The notes under the pieces: model-generated
What the model saw: the letters and a program-made list of their open reading frames with translations, nothing else
Databases searched by the model: none
Told to the model about the DNA's origin: nothing
Assembly: GCF_027924565.1 (NCBI RefSeq)
Contig: NZ_AP027041.1
Span: 2,170,001 to 2,234,000, forward strand
From: Lysobacter auxotrophicus
GTDB taxonomy: Bacteria > Pseudomonadota > Gammaproteobacteria > Xanthomonadales > Xanthomonadaceae
Direction of reading: 5' to 3'
DNA length: 64,000 bases
Shown here: positions 8,991 to 18,290 of the stretch, piece by piece
Layout: every line of letters starts with the position of its first letter
Numbering within the stretch: the stretch's first letter is position 1
Program-made: the position numbers and the translations under genes

Positions 8991-10004
8991 TCAAGGCGTA
9001 GCGGGCGCCTTCAGGGTGGTCGACGCGCCAGCCGGGCTGCCGAACACGGGGTGGCCTTCGGCGTTCCATTGCACCGGCTGCATGCGCGGCGAACGCTTCG
9101 CGGTGCATTTCATGTCGGGCCCGGGATTGGCGTGGTAGACGATCCACGTCGTGCCGTCAGCCGCTTCGAAGAAGCCGTTGTGGCCCGGCGCGTAGACGCC
9201 TTGCTGTGCGTCCTTCGCGAGCACCGGTCGCGGCGATTTGCGCCACGACTCGGCGCGTAGCGGATCGCTTCCTGGCGCGGCGTGCAGCAGGCCGATCGCG
9301 TAGTCGTCCGACCAGCACGCGCTGCCGGAATAGGTGAGGAACAGATCGCCGTTCGGCCCGGCCAGGTACTCCGGCCCCTCGAGGATCTGTCGACCGCCCT
9401 GGCGCTCCCACGATTGGTCGGGGCGCGCGATGATCGTTTCCTTCCCGCTGAGCGTCCACGGGGTCGCCATTGCGACGATTGAGAGGACGCTGTCCGGGCC
9501 GACGTACGGCGAGTACACGAAATAGCGCTTGCCTTCGTGCACGAACGTGGTGCCGTCGATGCCGGTGTGTTCGGTCTTCAGCTGCCCGCGATCGACCCAT
9601 TGCCCCTGCGCCGGATCACTGCCGGCGTTCTCCAGGACGAAAATGCCGCGATGCGCATCGTCGTCGTGGCCGCTCGCGGCGGCGGTGTAATACAGGTACC
9701 ACTTGCCGTCGATGCGATGCAGCTCCGGCGCCCATATCGACTGCGCGTTCGGGCCGCTCGCCGGCGGGGTCCACACCGTGGTTTCGGGCGCGTCGGCCAG
9801 TCGCGTGAGGTCGGAGGTCTTGCGGATCGTGAGCCGGTCGCCACGCGTGGCCATGTAGTAGTAGGTGCCGCCGTCGCGCACGATCCACGGGTCCGGCCCG
9901 GACGGCAGCAGCGGATTGCGGAAGGTCGCCGGCTCCGCGGCCTGGGCGGACGCGCCAAGCGTCATCAGCAGCGTGGCGGACAACAGCGTCATGCGGACGG
10001 ACAT
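8991..10004 (-). CDS. Secreted glycoside hydrolase family 43 (arabinanase/arabinofuranosidase/xylosidase type)
   Basis: 337 residues; signal peptide MSVRMTLLSATLLMTLGASAQA. The GH43 five-bladed propeller signatures are present: general base Asp38 in SGPDPWIVRDGGTYYYM, SIWAPELH at about residue 89, Asp150 in TGIDGTTF (pKa modulator), and the general acid Glu209 in ILEGPEY. The family acts on alpha-L-arabinofuranosides, beta-xylosides or beta-galactosides; the substrate is not fixed by sequence. The ATG at 10004 has an AAGGAGA site seven bases upstream. It is divergent from the KDGal kinase gene, and a shared operator-like motif (10078-10090) lies between them. With the galactose pathway nearby, a role in trimming an arabinogalactan-type glycan is a reasonable inference. 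Confidence 0.9.
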   Translation of the reverse strand: MSVRMTLLSATLLMTLGASAQAAEPATFRNPLLPSGPDPWIVRDGGTYYYMATRGDRLTIRKTSDLTRLADAPETTVWTPPASGPNAQSIWAPELHRIDGKWYLYYTAAASGHDDDAHRGIFVLENAGSDPAQGQWVDRGQLKTEHTGIDGTTFVHEGKRYFVYSPYVGPDSVLSIVAMATPWTLSGKETIIARPDQSWERQGGRQILEGPEYLAGPNGDLFLTYSGSACWSDDYAIGLLHAAPGSDPLRAESWRKSPRPVLAKDAQQGVYAPGHNGFFEAADGTTWIVYHANPGPDMKCTAKRSPRMQPVQWNAEGHPVFGSPAGASTTLKAPATP

Positions 10005-10077
10005 GCGTTCTTCTCCTTGCGTGGCATCGCGCGATGCGTCGCGACACGCCATTGCGCGTGACAGACGACGTAAACAT

Positions 10078-10090
10078 ATAATCGGACAAT
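10078..10090 (-). promoter_or_regulatory. Operator-like motif 1, between GH43 and KDGal kinase genes
   Basis: On the minus strand this reads ATTGTCCGATTAT and continues ATGTTT. The same 13-mer with one or two changes lies upstream of the mutarotase gene (11318, ATTGTCTGATTAT, also followed by ATGTTT) and the GntR gene (18243, ATTGTCGGATAAT). It is an imperfect palindrome (ATTGTC-n-GAyaAT), the shape expected for a FadR-type GntR dimer. It lies about 70 bases from each of the two divergent start codons, so one site could control both. Confidence 0.6.
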
Positions 10091-10160
10091 TCGCAAGGCA
10101 GCGGGCTACCGCTGCACACCCTCACGCCGCACGACGCGGCCCGCACCCGGTCCACGCGCC

Positions 10161-11084
10161 ATGAGCGACACCTCCGACTCCTTCATCGGCATCAACTGGG
10201 GCAGCTCGAACTTCCGCGCCCACCTCATCGCGTCGGACGGCACGGTGCTCGATTCGCTTGAAGCGCCCGCAGGCGTGGCGACGGTGCAGCGCGACGGCAT
10301 GGTCGAGATGGCCGCACGCGTCCGCACGCGATGGCCGCATGCCACACGCGTCTACGCCGCCGGGATGATCGGCTCGAACGTCGGCTGGACCGACGCCGGC
10401 TACGTGCACTGCCCGGCCGGCTTCGACCGGTTGTGCGACGGGCTCGTGCCCACGCGGATGGGCGAGCTCGCGTTGCGCATCGTCCCGGGCCTGGCGTGCG
10501 TGCGCGAGCGCGACGGCGCGCCGGACATCATGCGCGGCGAGGAAACCGAACTGCTCGGCCTGCACGCCGGTGGCGATCTGGGCGACGCCCCGCTCGTCGC
10601 GCTGCCGGGCACGCACACCAAATGGGTGCGCATCGAAGACGGGCGCGTGATCGAGTTCATGACGGCGATGTCGGGCGAAATCTACGACCGGCTTACCGCC
10701 GCGGGGCTGCTCGCGTCGATCGTCGAGGGACCCGGCGAGGACGGCGATGCGTTCCGCGACGGCGTCCGCACGAGCGCATCGCGCACGCTCGGACTAGGCG
10801 CGCTCCTGTTCGGTGCGCGTGCGCGGGTGATTCGCGGGCTGCTGCCGAAGGCGGACGCCAGCGCGTACCTGCGCGGGCTGTTGATCGGCTCGGAAATCGC
10901 CGATGCGCTGGCCCTGTTTCCGCGCGGCGACGACGTTGCGATTCCCCTGGTGGGTTCGCCTGCGGTGTGCGCGCTGTATGCGGCGGCGCTGGAGGAACTG
11001 GGGATCGCGTCGCGCACGGTGGCGTCGGCCCAGGCGATCGCGCGCGGGTTCGTGGAGATCGATGCGCGCGTCCGCGCTCGCTGA
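10161..11084 (+). CDS. dgoK: 2-dehydro-3-deoxygalactonokinase
   Basis: 307 residues, close to E. coli DgoK (292). It phosphorylates 2-dehydro-3-deoxy-D-galactonate (KDGal) with ATP to KDPGal, the penultimate step of galactose/galactonate breakdown. Family motifs are the N-terminal FIGINWGSSNFRAHLI phosphate-binding segment, the DIMRGEETELLG loop, VALPGTHTKWV with the conserved GTH, and the C-terminal SxxARGF-like AQAIARGFVEID. It is separate from the other pathway genes, which lie 8-13 kb downstream, but shares their operator-like motif. That supports control by the GntR regulator at 18291. Confidence 0.92.
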   Translation: MSDTSDSFIGINWGSSNFRAHLIASDGTVLDSLEAPAGVATVQRDGMVEMAARVRTRWPHATRVYAAGMIGSNVGWTDAGYVHCPAGFDRLCDGLVPTRMGELALRIVPGLACVRERDGAPDIMRGEETELLGLHAGGDLGDAPLVALPGTHTKWVRIEDGRVIEFMTAMSGEIYDRLTAAGLLASIVEGPGEDGDAFRDGVRTSASRTLGLGALLFGARARVIRGLLPKADASAYLRGLLIGSEIADALALFPRGDDVAIPLVGSPAVCALYAAALEELGIASRTVASAQAIARGFVEIDARVRAR

Positions 11085-11110
11085 TTCGCCGCAGTCGCAT
11101 TGCTCTGCTC

Positions 11111-11186
11111 TTGTAGCCCGGGTAAGCGCACGCGCATCCAGGGACTTGCCGCGCCCCCGGGTGCGCTGCGCTTACCCGGGCTACAA
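11111..11186. repeat. REP-like inverted repeat, copy 1
   Basis: A perfect 20-base inverted repeat. The left arm TTGTAGCCCGGGTAAGCGCA (11111-11130) pairs with the right arm at 11167-11186, with a 36-base spacer that contains a further CCCGGGTGCGC unit. The core GTAGCCCGGGT also occurs near 43192 and 62329, always between genes. This is the form of a repetitive extragenic palindrome. It follows the dgoK stop and may also help end that transcript. Confidence 0.7.
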
Positions 11187-11317
11187 AAGCTGGAAGAGTC
11201 TGTAATCCGGCGCCGCTATTTCGCCCCTGCCCGCGCACGTCCTTTGCATTTCCTGCCAGATCCTTCACCCCGACCTGTGCGATTGCTGTCCTTACCGTGT
11301 TGCGCCGCAACGTGCAT

Positions 11318-11330
11318 ATTGTCTGATTAT
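11318..11330 (+). promoter_or_regulatory. Operator-like motif 2, upstream of the mutarotase/TonB-receptor operon
   Basis: ATTGTCTGATTAT followed by ATGTTTT, 55 bases before the mutarotase start. It matches motif 1 over 19 bases with a single change. The region 11085-11384 holds no other supported feature apart from the REP-like element. Confidence 0.6.
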
Positions 11331-11384
11331 ATGTTTTTGTCTGTCCCACGCTGGCTATGGCGGTCCGTTGGAGGGTGAAGGGCA

Positions 11385-12530
11385 ATGGGGCTTGGCAAGG
11401 GGATCTCGCGGTTGTGCCTGGGCACGCTGGCGCTCGCGACGATGGGCGCGGCGGGCGCGCAGGAACGCGCCGTCATCGGCACGACGCCGGACGGCACGAA
11501 GGTCGAATCCATCACGCTGCGCGACGGCAGCGGCATGCAGGCGCAACTGTGGACGCTGGGCGCCGCGCTGCACGCGTTGCAGGTGCCCGATCGCGACGGC
11601 AAGTACGCCGACGTCATCCTGGCCGACGCCACGCTCGATGCCACGCTCGCCAAGCCGCAGTACTTCGGCACGATCGTCGGCCGCTTCGCCAACCGCATCG
11701 CCAAGGGCCGGTTCACGCTGGACGGCAAGGCGTACACCATCCCGACCAACGACGGCCCCAACACGCTGCACGGGGGAACGCGCGGTTTCGACAAGGTCGT
11801 GTGGGACGTGGTCGAAGCCAAACCCGATCGCGCCACGCTGCGCTACGTGAGCCCGGATGGCGACATGGGCTACCCCGGCAAGCTCACCGTCACCGCGAGC
11901 TACGCGCTGCAAGGCGACGGCACGCTGGCCATCGAATACCGCGCGACCACCGACGCGCCGACCATCGTCAACCTGAGCAACCATGCGTACTGGAACCTCT
12001 CCGGCGAGGGTTCGGGCACGGCGATGGACCACGAACTCACCATCGCCGCCGATGCGTACACACCGGTCGACGAGACGCTGATCCCGACGGGTGAAGTGAC
12101 GCCCGTCGCCGGCACCGTGTTCGATTTCCGCAACGCCAAACCGATCGGTCGCGACCTGCGCACCGGTTCGGAGCCGCAACTGCTGCGCGGCCGCGGCTAC
12201 GACCACAACTGGGTCGTGGGCCGCGCGATCGCGAAGCAGCCGCGCGAGGTCGCGCGTATGCACGATCCGCGCTCCGGTCGCGTGATGACGCTGTCGTCCG
12301 CGCAGCCCGGACTGCAGTTCTATTCCGGCAACTTCCTGGACGGCACCACGGTCGGCAAGAGCGGCCGCGTGTATCGCCAGGGCGATGCCTTCGTGCTCGA
12401 ACCGCAACTGTTCCCCGACACGCCGAACCAGCCGTCGTTCGGCTCGGCGCGTCTGACGCCCGGCAAGCAGTACGTGAACCGCATGGTCTATCGCTTCACC
12501 ACCGATCGGGGCGCCAGCGCCACGCCGTAA
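11385..12530 (+). CDS. Aldose 1-epimerase (galactose mutarotase), exported form
   Basis: 381 residues. It interconverts alpha and beta anomers of galactose or related sugars. The GalM signatures are all present: GRFANRIAKGRF, NTLHGGTRGFDK, NLSNHAYWNLSG with the catalytic histidine, GYDHNWV, QPGLQFYSGNF, and FVLEPQLFPDTPNQPSF with the catalytic base Glu. The first 25 residues (ISRLCLGTLALATMGAAGA) look like a signal peptide, so the enzyme probably works in the periplasm on sugar released by the hydrolases. The ATG at 11385 has an AAGGG site. It leads an operon with the GH-A hydrolase, the TonB receptor and a BNR-fold protein. Confidence 0.92.
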   Translation: MGLGKGISRLCLGTLALATMGAAGAQERAVIGTTPDGTKVESITLRDGSGMQAQLWTLGAALHALQVPDRDGKYADVILADATLDATLAKPQYFGTIVGRFANRIAKGRFTLDGKAYTIPTNDGPNTLHGGTRGFDKVVWDVVEAKPDRATLRYVSPDGDMGYPGKLTVTASYALQGDGTLAIEYRATTDAPTIVNLSNHAYWNLSGEGSGTAMDHELTIAADAYTPVDETLIPTGEVTPVAGTVFDFRNAKPIGRDLRTGSEPQLLRGRGYDHNWVVGRAIAKQPREVARMHDPRSGRVMTLSSAQPGLQFYSGNFLDGTTVGKSGRVYRQGDAFVLEPQLFPDTPNQPSFGSARLTPGKQYVNRMVYRFTTDRGASATP

Positions 12531-12644
12531 CGGCGACCCGTTCGACCCCGCGCCACCTTCGACGCGACGGCCGACGCCGTCGTGGATGCCGGAGGCATGC
12601 CGGCAGGAAAGACGACACCCATACGCACAAAGGAGAGGCATCCG

Positions 12645-13802
12645 ATGTTCAAGTGGCTACCCAAACTGCTCGCCGCCGTCGTGCTGGCCGGCGCCGTCCT
12701 CGCACCGGCGCACGCCGCCCCGGGCGAACGCTGGTCGCAGGAAGAAGCGAACGCCTGGTACGCGAAGCAGCCGTGGCTGGTCGGCAGCAACTACATCCCG
12801 GCCAACGCGATCAACCAGCTGGAGATGTGGCAGGCCGACACGTTCGACCCTGCGCGCATCGACCTGGAACTGGGCTGGGCGCAGGACATGGGCATGAACA
12901 CCATGCGCGTGTTCCTGCACGACATGGCGTGGCACCAGGACCCGAAGGGCTTCAAGGCCCGCCTGGAAACCTTCCTGCAGATTTCCGCCAAACACGGCAT
13001 CAAGCCGATGCTGGTGCTGTTCGATTCCTGCTGGGATCCGGATCCCGAACTCGGTCCGCAGCGTCCGCCGATCCCCGGCGTGCACAACTCCGGCTGGGTG
13101 CAGGGTCCGGGCACGGCCGCAATGGACGACCCGAAGCAGCACGCGCGCCTTGAGGCGTACGTGAAGGACATCGTCGGCAGCTTCGCCAAGGACGATCGCG
13201 TGCTCGCGTGGGACATCTGGAACGAGCCGGACAACGAAGGCGGCGGCAGCGGTTTCTACCAGCCGCGCGAAAGCAAGCACAAGTTCGACCGCGTCGCCGA
13301 GCTGCTGCCCAAGGCGTTCGCCTGGGCGCGCTCGCGCAAGCCGACGCAGCCGCTCACCAGCGGCCTGTGGCACGACCCCGACTGGAACAAGCTCGAAGGC
13401 CTCAACCGCGTCGAGCAGGCGCAGATCGAGCTGTCGGACGTCATCTCGTTCCACACCTACGCCTGGCCGGAAGACTTCGCCCAGCGCGTGCAGGAGCTGC
13501 AGGTCTACGGCCGTCCGCTGCTGTGCACCGAGTACCTCGCGCGCGGCGCCGGTTCGACCATCGACGGCGTGTTGCCGGTGGCCAAGAAGCTCAACGTCGG
13601 CATGTACAACTGGGGCTTCGTCGACGGCAAGACGCAGACGCGCTTCCCGTGGGATTCGTGGGAGCGCCCGTACACGCAGAAGCCGCCGACCCTGTGGTTC
13701 CACGATCTGCTGCATGGCGATGGAAAGCCGTATCGCGCGCGCGAGATCGAGATCATCCGCGCCCTCAGCCGCGCACCGAAGAACGAAGTTCCCGCCCTGT
13801 GA
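12645..13802 (+). CDS. Secreted clan GH-A (cellulase/GH5-like) glycoside hydrolase
   Basis: 385 residues with signal peptide MFKWLPKLLAAVVLAGAVLAPAHA. A (beta/alpha)8 retaining hydrolase is indicated by NTMRVFLHDMAW (about 85-96), the acid/base in AWDIWNEPDNEGG (Glu194), FHTYAWPEDF, and the nucleophile in LLCTEYLARG (Glu296). The spacing of about 100 residues between the two glutamates fits clan GH-A. The exact family and substrate cannot be fixed; similar proteins are often labelled cellulase or xylanase, but here a galactan or arabinogalactan is more likely given the neighbours. Start ATG 12645 behind AAAGGAGAGG. Between the mutarotase gene and the TonB receptor gene. Confidence 0.85.
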   Translation: MFKWLPKLLAAVVLAGAVLAPAHAAPGERWSQEEANAWYAKQPWLVGSNYIPANAINQLEMWQADTFDPARIDLELGWAQDMGMNTMRVFLHDMAWHQDPKGFKARLETFLQISAKHGIKPMLVLFDSCWDPDPELGPQRPPIPGVHNSGWVQGPGTAAMDDPKQHARLEAYVKDIVGSFAKDDRVLAWDIWNEPDNEGGGSGFYQPRESKHKFDRVAELLPKAFAWARSRKPTQPLTSGLWHDPDWNKLEGLNRVEQAQIELSDVISFHTYAWPEDFAQRVQELQVYGRPLLCTEYLARGAGSTIDGVLPVAKKLNVGMYNWGFVDGKTQTRFPWDSWERPYTQKPPTLWFHDLLHGDGKPYRAREIEIIRALSRAPKNEVPAL

Positions 13803-13869
13803 TCCGTGATCCGCGCAGCGGCTGCGTCGCCGCCGCGGACACCCACGCCATTGTTCCGGAGACGATCCC

Positions 13870-16611
13870 ATGAACCGCCGCTTCCCACGCTCGCTGTTGT
13901 CGCTGTCGATCCTGTCCGCGCTGGTGCTGCCGCCGATGGCGCTCGCACAGGACGCCACCACGGCCACGGCGCCACAGGCGCCCGCCTCGTCGCAGGAAGC
14001 GACCGAACTGGACACCGTCACGGTGACCGCGCTGCGCCAGAGCCTTGAAACCGCGCAGTCGCTCAAGCAGGACGCGGCGATGGTGGTGGATTCCATCGTC
14101 GCCGAGGACATCGGCAAGCTGCCCGACAACAGCGTGGCCGACGCGCTGCAACGCGTCACCGGCGTGCAGATCGCGCAGGGCAACCAGGGCGAGACGACCA
14201 GCGTCGTGATCCGCGGCCTGCCCAACGTCATCACCACCCTCAACGGCCGCGAGATCTTCTCCAGCTCCGGCCGTGGTTTCGCATTCCAGAACCTGCCGGC
14301 GACCGCGGTCAGGACGCTCAGCGTGTACAAGACATCCGAGGCCTCCCTCCCTCTCGGCGGCATTGCCGGTCTTGTCGACATCCAGCTGCGCCGTCCGTTC
14401 GATTTCGATGGCCGCGAGATCGCCGGCACCTACACCGCGACGCACAGCAAGTACGGCGGCAGCGTCGACCCCAACGCGAGCCTGCTCTTCAGCGATCGCT
14501 GGGACACCGACGCCGGCGAGTTCGGCGTGCTGGTCAACTTCGGCTACCAGGCCAAGGACTACGCCTACGACGCGGTGTGGGGCGATTTCCCGAAAGTCGT
14601 CACCGACGGCACGGGCGATCCGATCCGCACCAGCGATGGCAACCTGATCGCCGCGCCCAACGGCTGGGGCACGTCCTACAACGACGGTTACCGCGAGCGC
14701 GGCGCGTTCAACTACGCGTTGCAGTGGAAGCCGCGCGAAGACACCGAGATCTACCTGGAAGGCCTGTACGACTGGGTGCGCGACAGCTATTCGAACGCGT
14801 TCTACTTCACCTTCCCGGTGGGCGTGGTGACGCCGCAGCAACTGGGCGTGAGCGGTCATTGCTACCCGAACCAGCTCGAAGGCGCGCTGCAGGGCCAGAC
14901 CATCTGCGACGCCTCCAACGGCGTGTGGACCGGCGACACGTACGCGGCCACCAGCACGCAGGCGCACAAGCAGCGCGGACAGGACATCCAGAACGCGCTC
15001 GGCCTGAAGTGGGACGGCGAGCAGCTGCACCTGTCCACCGAGTTCTCGCGCACATCCGGCTACTACCGCGACGAGAACTTCATCATCGACACGTTCCTGT
15101 CCGGTCCCATCACGACCGTGTGGGAAGGCACCTCCGGTCGCCATCAGAACTGGTACCTGCAGGGCGATCCGGCCCTCGACCCGTCGCGCTTCTACCTCAA
15201 TGGCCTGTTCCAGACCTGGGGCTATTCCTACGGCGAGGAAAACAGCTGGCGCGGCGACGGCCATTTCGATTTCGTCGAAGGTCCCATCGCCTCGCTGCAG
15301 TTCGGCCTGCGCTACGCCGACCGCAACGCCGAGGCGAAGGGTTCCGTCGAGATCTCCACGCCGCCGCCGGGCGGCGCCGGCACGGGCAACATCACGGCCA
15401 ACCCGAACCCGGACAACCAGGTCATCGCACGCCTGCCCGGCCTGGATTTCTTCTGCAGCAAGCGCGGCAACGACGCCCTGCACCAGAGCTGGCTGACGCC
15501 GTGCTACGACACGCTGATCGACAGCGCCGACTACCTGCGCACGCTGTACGGCCTGCAGCCGGGCCTGGCCGCGGAAAACCCCGGCCGCTTCTTCGACATC
15601 GGCGAGGAAAAGCTCGCCGGTTACCTGCAGGCGGAGTACGACACCGAGATGTTCGGCCTGCGCGTGGATGGCCTGGTCGGCGTGCGCGTGGAGCGCGTGG
15701 AGCGCGACCTCAATGCGTTCTCCTTCGATGCCTCCACCGGCATCTACAGCCCGATCGCGCGCAACACGAAGGACACCAACACGCTGCCCAACGCCAGCAT
15801 GAACCTGCACTTCAGCGATGAATGGCAGCTGCGACTGGTGGCGGCCAAGACGCTGAGCTACCCGGACTTCGGCGCGCTCAATCCGTCGATCTCGCTCAAC
15901 CCGGGCACGATCAATCGCGCCGGCATCGCCTCGTCGGGCAACCCGGACCTGACGCCGATCGAGTCGATGAACTACGACGCGTCGCTGGAGTGGTACTTCT
16001 CGCCGGTGGGCTACACCAGCCTGGGCCTGTTCTACCGCGACATCGACGGCTACATCCAGAACTACGTGACCAACACCGTCATCGGAGGCGAGGACTTCGA
16101 ACTGTCGTCCCCGCAGAGTGCCGGCAGCGGCCACCTGCAGGGCGTCGAGTTCGCCTGGCAGCAGACCTTCGACTTCCTGCCCGGCGCATGGAGCGGCCTG
16201 GGCGCGCAGTTCAACTACACCTACATCGACGGCTCCACGCGCTCGCCGCAGTTCATCGGCGGCCCGGAGATCTCGCGCCCACTGCAGAACGTCTCCAAGA
16301 ACAACTACAACGCGGTGCTGTTCTACGAGAACTACGGCCTGTCGGCGCGACTGGCCTACGGCTACCGCAGCCGTTACATCGACTTCTTCACCCAGCCCAC
16401 CGTGGCGGGCAACGAGGACCAGGTCGAGCCGGCCAGTTCGCTGGACTTCTCGATCAGCTACGACGTGACGCCGCGCCAGACGGTGATCCTGTCGGCGACC
16501 AACCTGCTGGGCAACAACCTGCACCAGTTCTGGGGCGACGGCGACACGCGTCCGCGCGACATCCGCTTCCAGGACCAGACCATCGGCCTGGGCTACCGGT
16601 TCAAGCTGTGA
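13870..16611 (+). CDS. TonB-dependent outer-membrane receptor, probable oligosaccharide importer
   Basis: 913 residues. Signal peptide to about residue 26; a TonB-box-like segment (ELDTVTVTA) follows, then the plug domain (VVDSIVAEDIGKLPDNSVADALQRVTGVQI, TSVVIRGLPNVITTLNGREIF). The remainder is a 22-strand barrel ending in IGLGYRFKL with the terminal hydrophobic residue. The plug sequence is of the Caulobacter/Xanthomonas 'IGKLPD' subtype, commonly tied to plant glycan uptake loci. It is expected to import oligosaccharides released by the local GH43, GH-A and BNR proteins. Its stop codon shares one base with the next start (TGATG). Confidence 0.93.
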   Translation: MNRRFPRSLLSLSILSALVLPPMALAQDATTATAPQAPASSQEATELDTVTVTALRQSLETAQSLKQDAAMVVDSIVAEDIGKLPDNSVADALQRVTGVQIAQGNQGETTSVVIRGLPNVITTLNGREIFSSSGRGFAFQNLPATAVRTLSVYKTSEASLPLGGIAGLVDIQLRRPFDFDGREIAGTYTATHSKYGGSVDPNASLLFSDRWDTDAGEFGVLVNFGYQAKDYAYDAVWGDFPKVVTDGTGDPIRTSDGNLIAAPNGWGTSYNDGYRERGAFNYALQWKPREDTEIYLEGLYDWVRDSYSNAFYFTFPVGVVTPQQLGVSGHCYPNQLEGALQGQTICDASNGVWTGDTYAATSTQAHKQRGQDIQNALGLKWDGEQLHLSTEFSRTSGYYRDENFIIDTFLSGPITTVWEGTSGRHQNWYLQGDPALDPSRFYLNGLFQTWGYSYGEENSWRGDGHFDFVEGPIASLQFGLRYADRNAEAKGSVEISTPPPGGAGTGNITANPNPDNQVIARLPGLDFFCSKRGNDALHQSWLTPCYDTLIDSADYLRTLYGLQPGLAAENPGRFFDIGEEKLAGYLQAEYDTEMFGLRVDGLVGVRVERVERDLNAFSFDASTGIYSPIARNTKDTNTLPNASMNLHFSDEWQLRLVAAKTLSYPDFGALNPSISLNPGTINRAGIASSGNPDLTPIESMNYDASLEWYFSPVGYTSLGLFYRDIDGYIQNYVTNTVIGGEDFELSSPQSAGSGHLQGVEFAWQQTFDFLPGAWSGLGAQFNYTYIDGSTRSPQFIGGPEISRPLQNVSKNNYNAVLFYENYGLSARLAYGYRSRYIDFFTQPTVAGNEDQVEPASSLDFSISYDVTPRQTVILSATNLLGNNLHQFWGDGDTRPRDIRFQDQTIGLGYRFKL

Positions 16612-18200
16612 TGCGACGCGCGCCCTCCCCCGCGCTTTGCCTGCTCGCCGCGTCCGTGCTGCTGTGCACGGGCGTGGCGATGGCCGACGCGCCCGATGAG
16701 GTCGTCGGCGAGAAGCTCGCGCCGGGCATCGGTTACGCGTCGGCGGTGAAGCTCGCGCACCAGTCGAACGCCAGCGACAACGGCCGCCTGCTGCTGGTGT
16801 ACGAGCCATCCGAAGCCGGCAACGTGCCGCTCTTCGAAAGCCGCGACGATGGCGACAGCTTCAAGCGCGTCGGTTCGATCGACGAAACGGCGCATCGCGG
16901 CGACAAAAGCTGGGCACTGCGCTGGCAGCCGCACCTGAGCGAACTGGCGCGCAGCAGCGGCGATCTTCCCGCCGGGACGCTGCTGCTGGCGGCGAACGCG
17001 ATCCGTCGCGATGGCGGCGAACGCATCACCGACCAGGACTTGCAGCTGTACGCCAGCGTCGATGGCGGCAAGTCGTGGACGTACCGAAGCAGCATCGTCA
17101 AGGGCGGCGGCCAGCCATCGGACCGTTTGAACAAGGGCGTGTGGGAGCCGTACATCGTCGTGCTCGACGACGGCCGCATGGTGGTCTTCTACTCGACCGA
17201 ACAGCACAAGGCGCGGGGCTTCAACCAGTTGCTCGCGCATCGCGTGTCGACCGACGGCGGTCGCAGCTGGGGCAAGGAAGTGTTCGACGTCGCGCTGCCG
17301 GGCGGCGTGGAGCGCCCGGGCATGGCGATCGTCGAACGCATTCCCGGCCGCGGCTACGCGATGGTTTACGAGAACATCGACAACACCGGCGCTGCGCATA
17401 ACGGCCAGGTGCACATCAAGTTCAGCCGCGACGGACTGGACTGGGGCGACGCGGCCGATCGCGGCACGCCGATCCAGACCGCGTCCGGCGCCTATCCGGC
17501 CGCTTGCCCGACCATCCGCTGGCTCCCCGGCGAAACGCCCGACGGCGTGATCGTCGTCGCCGCGCAGCGCGCCGGTGGCGGCGGCGATGCAGGCGGACGC
17601 ACGTTCTACTGGAACGCCGATGGCGGTCGCGGCCCGTGGTGGGAAGCCGGCGCGCCGGTGCGCAAGCGCACGGGCAACATCCACGCGGGCTGGACGCAGG
17701 CGCTGATTCCTCGCGAAGACGGCAAGCTCCTGCACGTCACCTCGTCCTCCACGGCCAATGCGCCTGCGCCCGACGAGACCAACGAGATCCTGTTCGCCGC
17801 GGCGCCGCTTGCGCTCGATCGCTACGAAGCGGAGGACGCGGTGCGTCGTGGCGGTGCACAGATCGACAACGTCGACGCATCGGCGTATCGCAAGGTGCGG
17901 CTGGCCAGCGGCGAGGATGCCGACCTGACGTTCGACGTGGTCATCGGAGAGGCCGGGCCGCGCACACTCACCGTGCGCTTCGCCGACATCGGGTTCGCCG
18001 CCGCGCCGCGACTGCGCGTCAACGGCGATATCGCGAGCGGCGGCGTGCAGCCGTCCACGTCGGAAGGCTGGCGCGAAGCGACGTTCACCGCATCGCTGAA
18101 GAGCGGCCACAACCGCCTCGTGCTGACCAACCCCGACAGGCCGTTGGACTACGACTGGCTGCAGGTCGGTGCCCCGACGCGCGGGGTCGCATCGCCATGA
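16611..18200 (+). CDS. Secreted sialidase-fold (BNR repeat, GH93-like) protein with C-terminal carbohydrate-binding domain
   Basis: 529 residues; signal peptide MRRAPSPALCLLAASVLLCTGVAMA. Several Asp-box/BNR repeats mark a six-bladed propeller: SRDDGDSFKRV, ASVDGGKSWTYR, STDGGRSWGKE, SRDGLDWGDA. The arrangement resembles GH93 exo-arabinanases, which would suit an arabinan side-chain role, but family assignment needs a profile search. From about residue 400 (RYEAEDAVRRGGAQ... to NRLVLTNPDRPLDYDWLQV) a CBM6/35-like domain is visible, suggesting attachment to the polymer. Overlaps the receptor gene by one base and is the last gene of the operon. Confidence 0.8.
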   Translation: MRRAPSPALCLLAASVLLCTGVAMADAPDEVVGEKLAPGIGYASAVKLAHQSNASDNGRLLLVYEPSEAGNVPLFESRDDGDSFKRVGSIDETAHRGDKSWALRWQPHLSELARSSGDLPAGTLLLAANAIRRDGGERITDQDLQLYASVDGGKSWTYRSSIVKGGGQPSDRLNKGVWEPYIVVLDDGRMVVFYSTEQHKARGFNQLLAHRVSTDGGRSWGKEVFDVALPGGVERPGMAIVERIPGRGYAMVYENIDNTGAAHNGQVHIKFSRDGLDWGDAADRGTPIQTASGAYPAACPTIRWLPGETPDGVIVVAAQRAGGGGDAGGRTFYWNADGGRGPWWEAGAPVRKRTGNIHAGWTQALIPREDGKLLHVTSSSTANAPAPDETNEILFAAAPLALDRYEAEDAVRRGGAQIDNVDASAYRKVRLASGEDADLTFDVVIGEAGPRTLTVRFADIGFAAAPRLRVNGDIASGGVQPSTSEGWREATFTASLKSGHNRLVLTNPDRPLDYDWLQVGAPTRGVASP

Positions 18201-18242
18201 ACTTCGAAGCGGTACGCGCAACCGAACTCATGCTATACCCCT

Positions 18243-18255
18243 ATTGTCGGATAAT
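18243..18255 (+). promoter_or_regulatory. Operator-like motif 3, upstream of the GntR regulator gene
   Basis: ATTGTCGGATAAT, the best palindrome of the three copies (half-sites ATTGTC and GATAAT around a central G). It lies 48 bases before the GntR start and is probably the autoregulatory site that also controls the downstream pathway genes. Confidence 0.6.
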
Positions 18256-18290
18256 AGGAGCGACGCCGGATGCGTCGCGGAGGGGGACCA

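Noticed and set aside
12550-12580. Hairpin-like GACGGCCGACGCCGTC after the mutarotase gene
   Set aside because: It has no following T-run and sits inside an apparent operon; GC-rich self-complementarity of this kind is common by chance here.
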